Position numbers and translations under genes: made by a program. The notes under the pieces were generated by a model. That model was given only the letters and a program-made list of their open reading frames with translations. It was not told the origin of the DNA and searched no databases. A DNA stretch of 64,000 nucleotides. Source: Gerris lacustris (taxonomy: Eukaryota; Arthropoda; Insecta; Hemiptera; Gerridae). Where the stretch lies: positions 42,150,329-42,214,328 of the forward strand of contig OX578282.1 in the NCBI GenBank assembly GCA_951217055.1. The letters are read 5' to 3'. Below are positions 26,570 through 37,300 of the stretch, piece after piece; within the stretch, counting starts at the first letter, position 1, and each line of letters starts with the position of its first letter.

Positions 26570-26840
26570 TTTAACAGCTAGTCCTAAATTTTTTTTCTGA
26601 TGAAATTTGGCATACATGTTCAAAAAAATTATAGCCCAAAGCGAAATCAAGATATGAATTTTAGCCCCAGACTCTGAAAAAAAAAAATTCTCAAAAATGG
26701 TTGATGATTTTGAATAAAAATTTCTAAAATGTAGTCCATTTAAATACGAATCTAACGATATAAGCCGTTTTTTTTAGGGAAAAATCTAGTTTCCAAGATA
26801 TTGATGAAAATAAATCTGATTTTGTTGAATATCGAAAACA
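26570..26840. repeat. Partial copy of the element at 61.1 kb
   Basis: Shares gaaatttggcatacatgttc, aaatgtagtccattt, tacgaatctaacgatataag and gggaaaaatctagttt, in order, with the longer element at 61101-61690. The end is decayed. Confidence 0.6.
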
Positions 26841-27189
26841 AAAAGTAAAACAACTTCCTCTTGAATCCATTTTAAATAATATAATATTAACTAAGCATCG
26901 TGTTTATCAGCAGGTTTATTATTGAAGCGAGCAATAAATATTTAATATTAAGCAAATTAATAGTTAATAGTGATGAGTTTATAGTTTAAAAGGATGATTG
27001 GAGTACTTAGTAGTGCCGTGTAGGACTCACTTTACTTAGAAGGTTCTATAGTAACCCTACTAAAGGTTGGTTTACAGTCACAGCTAGCAAATCGACACAT
27101 GTATCCGTCTTAAATAGGAATATATTCATGTTTTTTTGGGATCTGGGGCCAAGATTATGAGAAAGTTAGTCTGAGTTGTCCAGGACTGT

Positions 27190-27420
27190 TTTTTAGGGTT
27201 TCGAGGTCGTCCTAGAAACCCTTATGCTTTTGGTAGTTCTTCCGTCTGTCCGTCGCATCTTGGAGTATATCTCCCGACCAACTGAAGCTATAGACTCGAA
27301 ATTTGGTATAAAAGTTAAACTTTTTTGCCCAAAAACAGAAATACTATTGCAGACTTAAACACTCCAAATTTCTGCAATCAATTGTGAATAGATCACAATA
27401 TTTTATATTTTTTGTTGGGT
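27190..27420. repeat. Dispersed repeat with gtctgtcc and gaaattt words, copy 2
   Basis: The second member of the pair begun at 26.17 kb, preceded by gagaaagttagtctgagttg, which also ends the 61.1-kb element. Confidence 0.5.
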
Positions 27421-27529
27421 ATCATTTTAAAGGGATTGGTGAATTTAAATTCAACCTTGAATTAAAAATGGTTATTTTATTTATCTTGCCTAATAAATTC
27501 CCTCCAAACTATTTCTGAGGGCCTGCTGT

Positions 27530-27680
27530 AACTTTTTATTCTTAATACAATTAATGATGTATAGTCCTGATTCTTTTCTATGAAGGATTTGGAAACAAAA
27601 TCATTTAGACATTTCATTTAATCATTTAGCCTGCATTATTATTATATGAAACATAGCCACTGATTCCTAGCATGAGTCCG
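27530..27680. repeat. Dispersed repeat pair, copy 1
   Basis: Shares tatagtcctgattcttttct, atgaaggatttggaa, catttagacatttcat and gattcctagcatgagt with the sequence at 29.10-29.25 kb, in the same orientation. The two copies bracket the last two exons of the 28-42 kb gene. Confidence 0.6.
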
Positions 27681-28187
27681 TGCAGGGGTAGGCTAGTTAT
27701 GGTATAAAATAAATTAATTTTATTGGGTTCATTTCTAAACGGTAGAATTTAGGTATAGGGAAGAGAGTATAAGCAAGTAACCTAGAACTATAAAATACTA
27801 CACACAAGAACGGCGTAAAAAATAAAACACGACGTAATGGAAAAAGAAAATTTTACTTTTAACGAAAATACAAATAAGATTTCACTTCTTTTTTTGGGTT
27901 TCTTAGACTTTTTAATTATTATTTTTATTTTTTTAGTTCTTTTGTACCAATTGTTTGTATAAAAATTTAACATTAGCTTTTCCTTATAATAACCAATTTT
28001 TTTTTTAGAGGAGATTATTTTTTAAGGATATCGTTCACAAACTTCTTTTTTTAAAAAAAAAACTTCTCTGAAACAATTTACCACTGTTTTCAAATTTTTA
28101 TAGTTCGAAAAACAGGAGTTTGTGAAAAAGTTTTTTTTATTTACCTCTCCTATATTTTTGGCATTTTTTCCCTTAAATTAAACCTAA

Positions 28188-28193
28188 TTTATT
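28188..28193 (-). terminator. Possible polyadenylation signal of the 853-residue gene
   Basis: AATAAA on the minus strand lies about 45 bases past the stop codon at 28237, which would give a very short 3' UTR. Chance occurrence is likely in this composition. Confidence 0.3.
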
Positions 28194-28236
28194 TATTTTT
28201 CAGTAAACTTTTTTAATTTTAGGTTATTTTTGTTGA

Positions 28237-28350
28237 TTAAGTTTCTCTGCTCTGAGGATATAAGATACCGCAGCAACCAAATTCCTTTTTAAATAAGTCT
28301 AGAAAGTTAGATTCTAATTCATCAGCCAGTCTTACAGCTTTTACATTTGT
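28237..28350 (-). CDS. Exon 9 (C-terminus) of the 853-residue protein gene
   Basis: Acceptor tttccag, TNVKAVRLADELESNFLDLF then KKEFGCCGILYPQSRET and TAA. Helical, ending in a Cys pair. Confidence 0.78.
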   Translation of the reverse strand, partial: TNVKAVRLADELESNFLDLFKKEFGCCGILYPQSRET

Positions 28351-31300
28351 CTGGAAAACATAAATAAAAACACTTTGAACAAGCGAAGGAAATAAGTAAA
28401 GAAATCTCTAAGAATAAGTTAAGTATAAAATATCTATAAAAGTATATAAAATAATCTACTTTTATAACAATTAAAATTAATAATAATAATTATTATTAAT
28501 ATTTTTTTTATTTTTTTTTTAAAAGAAGATAATATTATATTATTTCCATCATCTTTATAATAATTTCATTTCAAGCAGCGAAATAAGATCACCTTTTAAA
28601 AAGCTAACCTTTCACAATCATTATTATTAGTTCAGTTAATGAGAATGTAAAAATGAAGTACTATTGAATATTAATATATATAATATTGAAGAATGGTGAA
28701 CTAATTGCGCCAGTCAGTAATAGTGATTTTTTTTACCAAATGTTGAACTCTGGTTTTGTGGAACAGTGATCTAACAGCGTTCAGCATTTCTCCAACACCT
28801 CTGTATCTGTCTGTATAAACCAGGTAACTAATCCTGTTCAGGCTTTCTTGTAGACTTTTCTTGAGCTCGCTCATCTGTCCCACATATTCATAAAAATACA
28901 ATATCCATGAATTCATATTTTTTATCATTATAATAATTTTAACTACAATAAAACCAAGAGTTAATAAAAATTTTATATAAAAAATTTTTTATATAAAAAA
29001 CACGATTAAGATCATTGGGACAATAAATTCATTCATGGTTAAATAATAGTTATTTATAGTGTCTTAAAGAGGAATTAGCCTCCAAACTGCGATGAGCAGG
29101 GTATATTATTCATAAAAATAGAATTATTAATGTATAACAATATAGTCCTAATTCGTTTCTATGAAGGCTTTGAAAAAAAAAATTATTTAGGCATTTCATA
29201 TAATCCTGCATGACAATAGGTATCCGCCATTGATATTCCTAGCATGAGTATATATATAAAAATTTGTGCTTTCATGGAGGGAAAATGTACACCCTATCTA
29301 TGGGACTACTTCCCCGGTTCCAAAATAAATATATAAAATTTTTATACATAATATCAAGGACAAAATTTAACTTTTTTCTAGTCTTGTCAACTTGATTAAT
29401 CAATCACAGCTTTTAAAGAAATTTGAATAAAATCATAAATTAAAACAATACTTTTATACTGCATGTGAAGAACAGAAAATTCCCCCAGGAGAGTGGTAGT
29501 GGTGGTGGAGTGGGCCTTTTTTTAAGACATAGAACCTAATAATTCTCAAGAGTTCTGCGTGGAAGTGCAAGTTTAAAGCTTTAAATGACAATCTTTAAAA
29601 CATTGTTAATTGAAGCGAGCGTAAGCGAGCTTCTTACATTCAACAAACTATGCATCTTGTCTGTCTGTCTGTCTGTCTGTCAGTAACGTTTACGCGTGTG
29701 ACGATAACTTGAGTAAAAGTTGACCGATTTAGTTGAAATTTGGTATACATGATTCTCTTACTAATACTCAGGCTAAGTTCGTTGGACAGCGTGATCCGTC
29801 CAAGAGTTCGCGCGTAAACGAGAGGTTCAAAAATTAAATTGGAATTTCAGGACGGGAAAAGATTCTATCATCTATTCGATGAGACGAACATTTTTTTCAA
29901 ATAACATTTTTTGGTAAAACCAACAGCGACACCGCTATGAATTAATAAAGATCGCTAAAACTATTAAAGCGGACCTAAACGTTTAAAATAAAGAAAACAA
30001 CCTTTTTACCGATATCTTACGTTCTAACGTAACGATTTTAATAAAACTTCATAGACACCATCTGATGCACAATTGAAACAGGCATGCAAAATTTCAATTT
30101 GATACATGCAGTAGTTTGTTTGTAGCAAAGAGATACAAATTATAAATATTGAAAAGGAGATGTGTGGTTAGAGGAATAGTAAGAATGCGGGGTGGTTCCC
30201 TTACTACTAGCCGCTGTACTACTACCAGACCCATTATCTATCAACTCATCATGATTCAAGATTATCTATTTTTCCAATATTCAATACATATTTATTACTA
30301 CACGCTCGCTTCAATGATAGAGCCACGCGATGCCTAGTTTATATAAATCCACGAACTTTTTAAGGGAAGCAACCTACCACCTTTAGGCTTTTGCAGGATT
30401 ATTATTAATTTAGGCGTTTTTTTTTCTTTGTTTTTTTCCTAGAGCACATTTGTGTGAAGAGTTTGATCGTTAATCATGTCTCACCTTCGATTTGAATTCA
30501 ACCGAGAGTGTTGAACATGGTTTCCAGGTGGTGCTACTTTTTCGAGCAGCTACCTATTTATTTAAACAACGCTGGGTGAACATTGAGTTGGGGGAATTGA
30601 ACCCAGAGCTCAAGGTCAAGTGGACACCCATCCAACAACTGACCTTGCCCGATGCTGCTTTACTTGACTGATTGCAAGCCAAGCGCTTTACTACGGGCTA
30701 CCTAGGCCCCCTTTAGGCGTTACCTGATCAGATGGAGAATCAAGAGAATCAGGTGCTTGTAAGAAGCCCAGTATGTCTAACATTTTGTGCTTCAGTTGTA
30801 TCCTAGCTGCCTCACAATGTTCTTCTAATGCCTTATTCAGTTCTGGATTCGAGAATCTTCCTGTCGGACTTCCTTCACCATCTGATGACATCGGTTTCTC
30901 TGCAGCATCCGAAGTCGATGGAGTAGAAGCAGGTTCGCTGAACAGACTTTGTTGTTTCGGTTCGACTTTTGTCTTCTCTTTGTTCGATACGAACTGGAAC
31001 GGTCTCTTATCTCCGGTATTAAGGACACCGAAACTCCACTCTTCTACCTTGGGTTGAGTGAGGTAAGATAAACGATTGACTGCCGCACTTTCAAAAGATT
31101 GCTGTGTCGAAATAATTGGTATGTCCGGATCTAAACTCATCTGTTTAAAGCTGTTGCGGACACATTCTTCGTTCTTTTCTTTGGTGTCATCTTTACTCTC
31201 CCTGGAAGAATTCGAAATTGGCCTTTTGAACTCATTCTTTCGAGATCCGTTTGCCGATGATTTATCCAGCCTTTCTTGGTCATTTTGCATTTTCCCTTTG

Positions 31301-34300
31301 CATTTTTTCTTTTCGGGGTTTAGAAGGTTGAAACAAAAGTTCTTGATCTCTTGATTATCCGGAATTTTACATTTTTCGGAATCGGTACTGTCCGGTGATG
31401 TACAGTGTTGTTCATACATTTTCGAATTCTTCGAATTGCCGCTACTTCCACTAGCATGCTGTACATTTAACTGATTACAGCTTTTAGCTTTGAAATTCAA
31501 ACAGCTGTTCTTGTGTGAATTAAGATTCGAATTGTTGAATGTGGGTGAGTTGTTGTCCTTCTGAGTGTTGCTGTTCGTGGTTTGATTGTATTTCCTTTTG
31601 AATTCGTACTGCTGATTCATATTATAATCAGACCTATGTTGATTATTTCTAGACGAAGAGTTTGAAAATCTGAAGCCATTTTCACCGAAGTTATAATTGA
31701 AAAAAGGAGATTCCATGTTAGGGTAGAATGAAGAAGATTCAGGTTTGAATGAATTCTGGTCTTCGGGATCTGGAATTTTACTCTTGTGCTCGGGAACTTT
31801 TATGTCTGACAAGGAATGGATTAAAGTTCGTAAAGCCATAACAACAGAAGTGGCTGTTGTTTCCCAGAGGGAAAATGAAGTCCTCAAACCATCTAACTCA
31901 CTTTGAATTAACCCAGACTGTTCGGCCATTAGAAGGACTGATCCAAGATGAACATATGCAGAGGAAACATGGATAAACGACAGAATTATCTCCCTAATTA
32001 GCTGATTCCTTTGAGACGTCGGTGTCGAGGGGGAGAAGAGAAACGACTGAACAAATTTGCAAAAGTCCAAAAGGTCTGCTAGAGCGTGACCACCAGCCGT
32101 GATAACGCCTTGCATCTCCCTTGACACTTCTGTAGCGAGGTAGCTGAAAGAAGCCGAGCATCCTTTTTCTTTATTCTTTTGATCTTGACAGTCAAAGTTG
32201 GAGCTCTTTCCTTTTCTACTTTGACCTTCTTGGTAACGCGGAAGAAATGATTGGCACACCTGCAAAAATAAAGCTAGATTAAATCAATTTTATAATAGGG
32301 GTAATAGCCCAGGCTACCAAGGTGTTCACCTCCGAATTCCATGAAAACGCATAGATTTCTTGACATTTTAACAGGGAATACCTCAATAAACAAAATCTAC
32401 CCTATGCCGATGAGTGCTTTTACCCTAAGGGTGGATACCACCCCAACTTGGGGGTGAGAATGTTTATATTCAAAATAATTAATATAAAAATGCAATTTTT
32501 CAAAACTGGTCTTATTTTCAACGTTTTTCTTTTGGTGTCTGTATTCTTCACCTTAGTTGTATCTATGTGCAAAATTTGGGGAAGATTGAAAGACGATAAG
32601 TGGTTCAAAATTGGGGTAATAGGTGTGCGATAAAACTTAAAAAGCAAATAAATTTGACGCCTTTTTATTTTATTTTTTTTTTGGTTTCTGTATTCTTCAC
32701 CTTAGTTGTATCTATGTGCAAAATTTGGGGAAGATTGAATGACGAAAAGTGGTTAAAAATTGGGGTAATAGGTGTGCGATGAAACTTAAAAAGCAAATTA
32801 ATTTGACGCCATTATTTTTTTTTTTTTTTTGGTTTCTGAATTCTTCTCCATAGTTGTTTCTATGTGCAAAATTTGGGGAAGATTGAATCACGGGAAGTGG
32901 TTCAAAATTGGGGAAACGGAAATGTGCGATGAAACTTACAAAGCAAAGTAATATAAGACCAGTAATAACCTCACAAATGGATAGAGGAACATATTTTAAG
33001 CAAAACATATTCAATAGAGTTTTTTTTAACTCAATAGTTTTTGACTTATTCGTGATTGAAAATCGTAAAAAAATACCAAATCTTCTTATGCTGGGGTCTT
33101 CAGGAATTAAAAAGGTTGAAAATAAAAATAAAAATATTTTCTTTTACAAAAAGTTTTGGCTATATTTCGCCCATACCTGGGCATCTTCAGGCCTCGAATT
33201 GTAAATAAAAAATCACATTTGTATTTTATGCCCAGGTTAGGGTGGGTCGAAAAAAACTTTTTTTCGAAATCTAAAAACTTGTTACTATGCTTATGCTAGA
33301 AACGAAAGATCCCAAAATTTGGGCTCATTTGAACAAGTGCTAGGTCGCGCCCCGTCGCTTTGAAGTTTGATGTATGTGAAGTTCTTATAAAATAGCGATG
33401 TTGTGGTGTTTCGTATTATTTTTTTGTGTTAAAATATATTCCGAGTGTAGTTTTTTACTGTTAAATATATTTTATAGACATTTAGTGCTTGTGGTAACTA
33501 CATAGTTTAAATAATTAAGTTGTTTAGTTTAGCCAGTAAGTGATGGTGATGACATATATAATTTTTTCGAAAAAATTAGAAAAAAATAAATTCCGCAGAA
33601 GTTAAATTTCAAGTTTAGGTAAAAGAAACTTAATATTTTCTCCTTTTTTAGTTTATTTCGTAATCGGCATCTGTATAGCTTATAAAAAAATTTAATTGAA
33701 ATTGTGATATTAGTATTTTTTATGAAATTACATACATAGTCATTAAGTGAAAAAACGCAGTTTGTAATAGACTGCCTTAATGCTAAACCACTACCAGTTT
33801 ACTTGTTATTTGTAATTTTTTGTGAAGAAGTTAAAAACAGCAAAACCTTTTCTATATTATTTCGCTTACCTCTGCATAATATTTTATGTGAAATATTATG
33901 TGCAGGTAGAAAGAAAAACCGCTTAAATGAGAACTGCTAATGAATTTCCCAAACTAAATTATGGTATCTTGAACCAACCTATTGTCCCTTGCCCTGTCTA
34001 CTATCTTACCGTTTAGCCTTTAGGGAATCTAAAGTAGTGAGCTCCACGTTTATGTAACTATGTATATTCAGAATTGATAAAACAATATTAATGTTAGATA
34101 AGAGCTCCCATAACTTGCAGCTCAATCGCTTATTATATTATTATTTCTAATAAAAAAAGATAATTTGGACGCCTTAGTGAATATGCTCCCCTCTTATTCT
34201 CAATAAGGGGGGAGGGGTATAAAATACACTCTTTTAAATTATTAGTTGAAAACATGTTATTAGTTTTTCTATAAAATCAAAATAATAAGTAAAATGGTAT

Positions 34301-37300
34301 TGGATTAGCATTGAGGCATTTTAATTCCGCCGAATTTAATCTACACTCAACGTCATTATTTTCTATTCTTCATTGGTTCCTTAACAAACTAATATTAGTA
34401 TTTAATTTCATCACTAAAGGTTAGCGAAGCAATATTTACCTATGGCTCCAACCCCCCCATATAAAATACACTCTTTAAAATTATTAGTGAAAATTTTTAG
34501 ATTTTGTTATAAGTAGGGCTCGGATCGATATGCTCGATAAAATCTCCAGATATGCTCGAAAACCACCTGTTTTATGCTCGATAGATATGCTCGAAAAACA
34601 CATTATATGCTCGATAGATATGCTCGAAAAAACCCATAATATGCTGTTAAATATGCAGAACATGTTCGAAAAACACTGTTTAAAACTATAGAAAAGACAG
34701 TGAAACGAAAAAATCTTCGTATATCTTTAAAAGCTTAATCATTTTATTCGTATATCTTAAAAAAAATGCGTATATGTTTATATACTAGTATTATTTTCAA
34801 ATTGGATGTATGATACACTAACTACTAATTCAACAAAGCAGCTCCCCCCTCCCCCACCCCAAAAAAATTTTCAACTAATGAAAAAAAAATCTCCGCGCCC
34901 AAGTAACAACAACTGTTTTAGAACGTATTCGTTAGAAAATATTATGCTGTTGATTACTGCAGTACAATCTTACTGTAAGTCATGGGCGTTGTCTGCAGTT
35001 AATTGTTAATTACTGGAGGGGGGGGGGGGGGGGCTCCCCTCCTTCGGAAAATTTTGAAAATATGAGCTCTCAAAACTGCGCTTTTATGCATTTCTGAGGT
35101 GAATGTATTGAATATGAGGGAAATGTAAAAAATATGTTTTAAAAAAAATATACGGCGGTAATTGTTTTTCTCTATTGGGTCTGGGGGGGGGGGGGGGGCA
35201 CGTTTTTTGATGACTCCGTTTAGTGTAGCGACCACTTCAAACAACTCCATCCCTCGAGATTCCAACTTTAGGATGACCTCAGAAATGACGCTCATGTTGG
35301 CTTTTATGAAAGTCAAGCATGACATCACGTCCTTCATTCTTCCTGGTGGACAGGGCCCGAATGGGGGGAGAGAATTTGTATAAAAACAAAGTATTTAGAC
35401 GAAAAACCACAAGAATATGCATTTATATGCTTTTCTGAAAACAGCCGTTATATGCATTTATATGCTCGATAAATTTAAATTCTGTTGGTCCCAGAGAGGT
35501 GAAAATACCACCAACAGGCTTCTTTCAATGAGTACTATTCAGGAAAAAAATATGCAAATATGCTCAAATCCGAGCCCTAGTTATAAGCTTTACAGATGCC
35601 GATTACGAAATAAACTAAAAATGGAGGAAATATTAAGTTTCTTTTACCTAAACTTGGAATTTAACTTCTGCGGAATTTATTTTTTTCTAATTTTTTCGAA
35701 AAAATTATATATGTCATCACTTACTGGCTAAACTAAACAACTTAATTATTTAAACTATGTAGTTACCACAAGCACTAAAAGTATATAAAATATATTTAAC
35801 AGTAAAACTACACTCGGAATATATTTTAACACAAAAAAATAATACGAAACACAACAACGTCGCTATTTTATAAGAACTTCACATACATCAAACTTCAAAG
35901 CGCCGGGGCACGACCTAGCACTTGTTCAAATGAGCCCAAATTTTGGGATCTTTCGTTTCTAGCATAGTAACAAGTTTTTATCACTACATGTTTTTAGATT
36001 TCGAAAAAAAGTTTTTTCGACCCACCCTAGCCCAGGTATGGGCGAAATGTAGCCAAAACTTTTTGTAAATGAAAATATTTTTATTTTTATTTTCAACCTT
36101 TTTAACCCCTGAAGACCCAGCATAAGAAGATTTGATACAATAATTAGGGATCAACCAAAGAAAATTGACCGTAAAAAAATACGTTTTAAATCGGTTTTTC
36201 ACGAATAACTCAAATATTCTTCATTTTATCGGAAAAACTGTAAGGAGTAAAAATCTTAATACTCATCGAATCGAATACTCATCGAGATGATAACTTTTAA
36301 AGGTTAAAAAATTATATCGAACGAAAAAAGTTAAAATTGAACTTTAAATAACAGGAAAACGGTCAATTATATGAGGGAAATGAATTGACCTTTTTTAAAG
36401 TACTTTAAAAAAGCTTTAAAATGAGACGTTGTAAATTCTCTTGCATAAAAACTAAGAGAGTTATGACGAAAATAAGATAGATACATATATTTTTTTTTTT
36501 TTTTATGGAAAAAACCACAATAATACCCTTGGCATTACTACCCTAATTGTTTATAAAGGATAATTCACCTACGATTTACTTTTTTTATGCTTTAACAATA
36601 GTATCCAGAAGATTGAACATTTTAAAATGGTTGATTCTGAAAAAAATTATGCTTAATTGGAAAAAGCATTCTTATTTTAAAAAAAAATTGTCTTTTTACA
36701 AAATAATTGAAAACTATCAAAAATACGTAAAACTTATTAGAGAACAAAAAGTTAGTATTTTTTTTACTGTTTACTGAAAATTTTCTTTTTTTTTAATTTT
36801 CTGTAGCGTAAAAATTAACTGAGATATGACCTTTTAAAATTCACATTAATGTGTAATGTGTGACTGGTGCTGTTTTAGAGCCCTTTAAACGTCGCCCTTT
36901 TAAAATTGAAAATTGAGCTGAAACTTTTTTTAACTTTAATAAGCTTGTAGGTCATGAAATTCCCTATAAAATGAGCTATTGAGCAACCCATTTGCTTAAT
37001 AATTAACCGAGGTACAGCCAAAAAACGATCCACATTGATCCAACTGATTGGGGGTAGACTACAGTAGAGGGATATTTGCAACCCATCAGGCTACGGAGCA
37101 ATCCTGCACCCGAAGAACTTTTGCAATTGCATAAAAGGATGTGGTGGGTGTGCCGTAAAGTTGGACTTTTTTGTAATTCTACTTGCGGTGAATATGCTGG
37201 TCAAAATTGTGCTCCAATAATGGATTTTGATGAGGAAGAAAACGAAAATACCAATATTGACCATGACGATGACTTAATTAAATTTGATTTTATGTATTGA

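Larger units (their letters stand above)
19156..28236. other. Intergenic region between convergent genes
   Basis: No coding exon is supported. The region holds the 3' UTR of Elongin A, a 406-bp TAA-flanked MITE, a member of the ACTTCTTTAG MITE family, an inverted-repeat element at 25.6 kb, long T and AT runs (20408-20433, 24794-24824, 25014-25093), and two copies of repeats with CTGT-rich or gtctgtcc words followed by a 'gaaatttgg' block (26.16-26.38 and 27.19-27.40 kb). Confidence 0.6.
33079..36137. mobile_element. Long inverted-repeat (foldback) structure nested in the 5.4-kb element
   Basis: Arms of about 600 bp, 33079-33690 and 35588-36137, are reverse complements with few differences: caaatcttcttatgctggg at one end, the cgaaatatagcc block, gggatctttcgtttctagca, and cgtaatcggcatctgtat at the inner end. 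Similarity may extend outwards to about 33.03 and 36.22 kb with an indel. The spacer is about 0.8 kb once the hAT element is removed. No transposase was found in it. Confidence 0.8.

Noticed and set aside
30773..31354. Plus-strand frames of 92-94 codons
   Set aside because: Antisense shadows of the large exon 7 of the minus-strand gene.
34806..35009. Poly-Pro frames near the G/C runs
   Set aside because: Pro runs are simply translated homopolymers within the hAT element.
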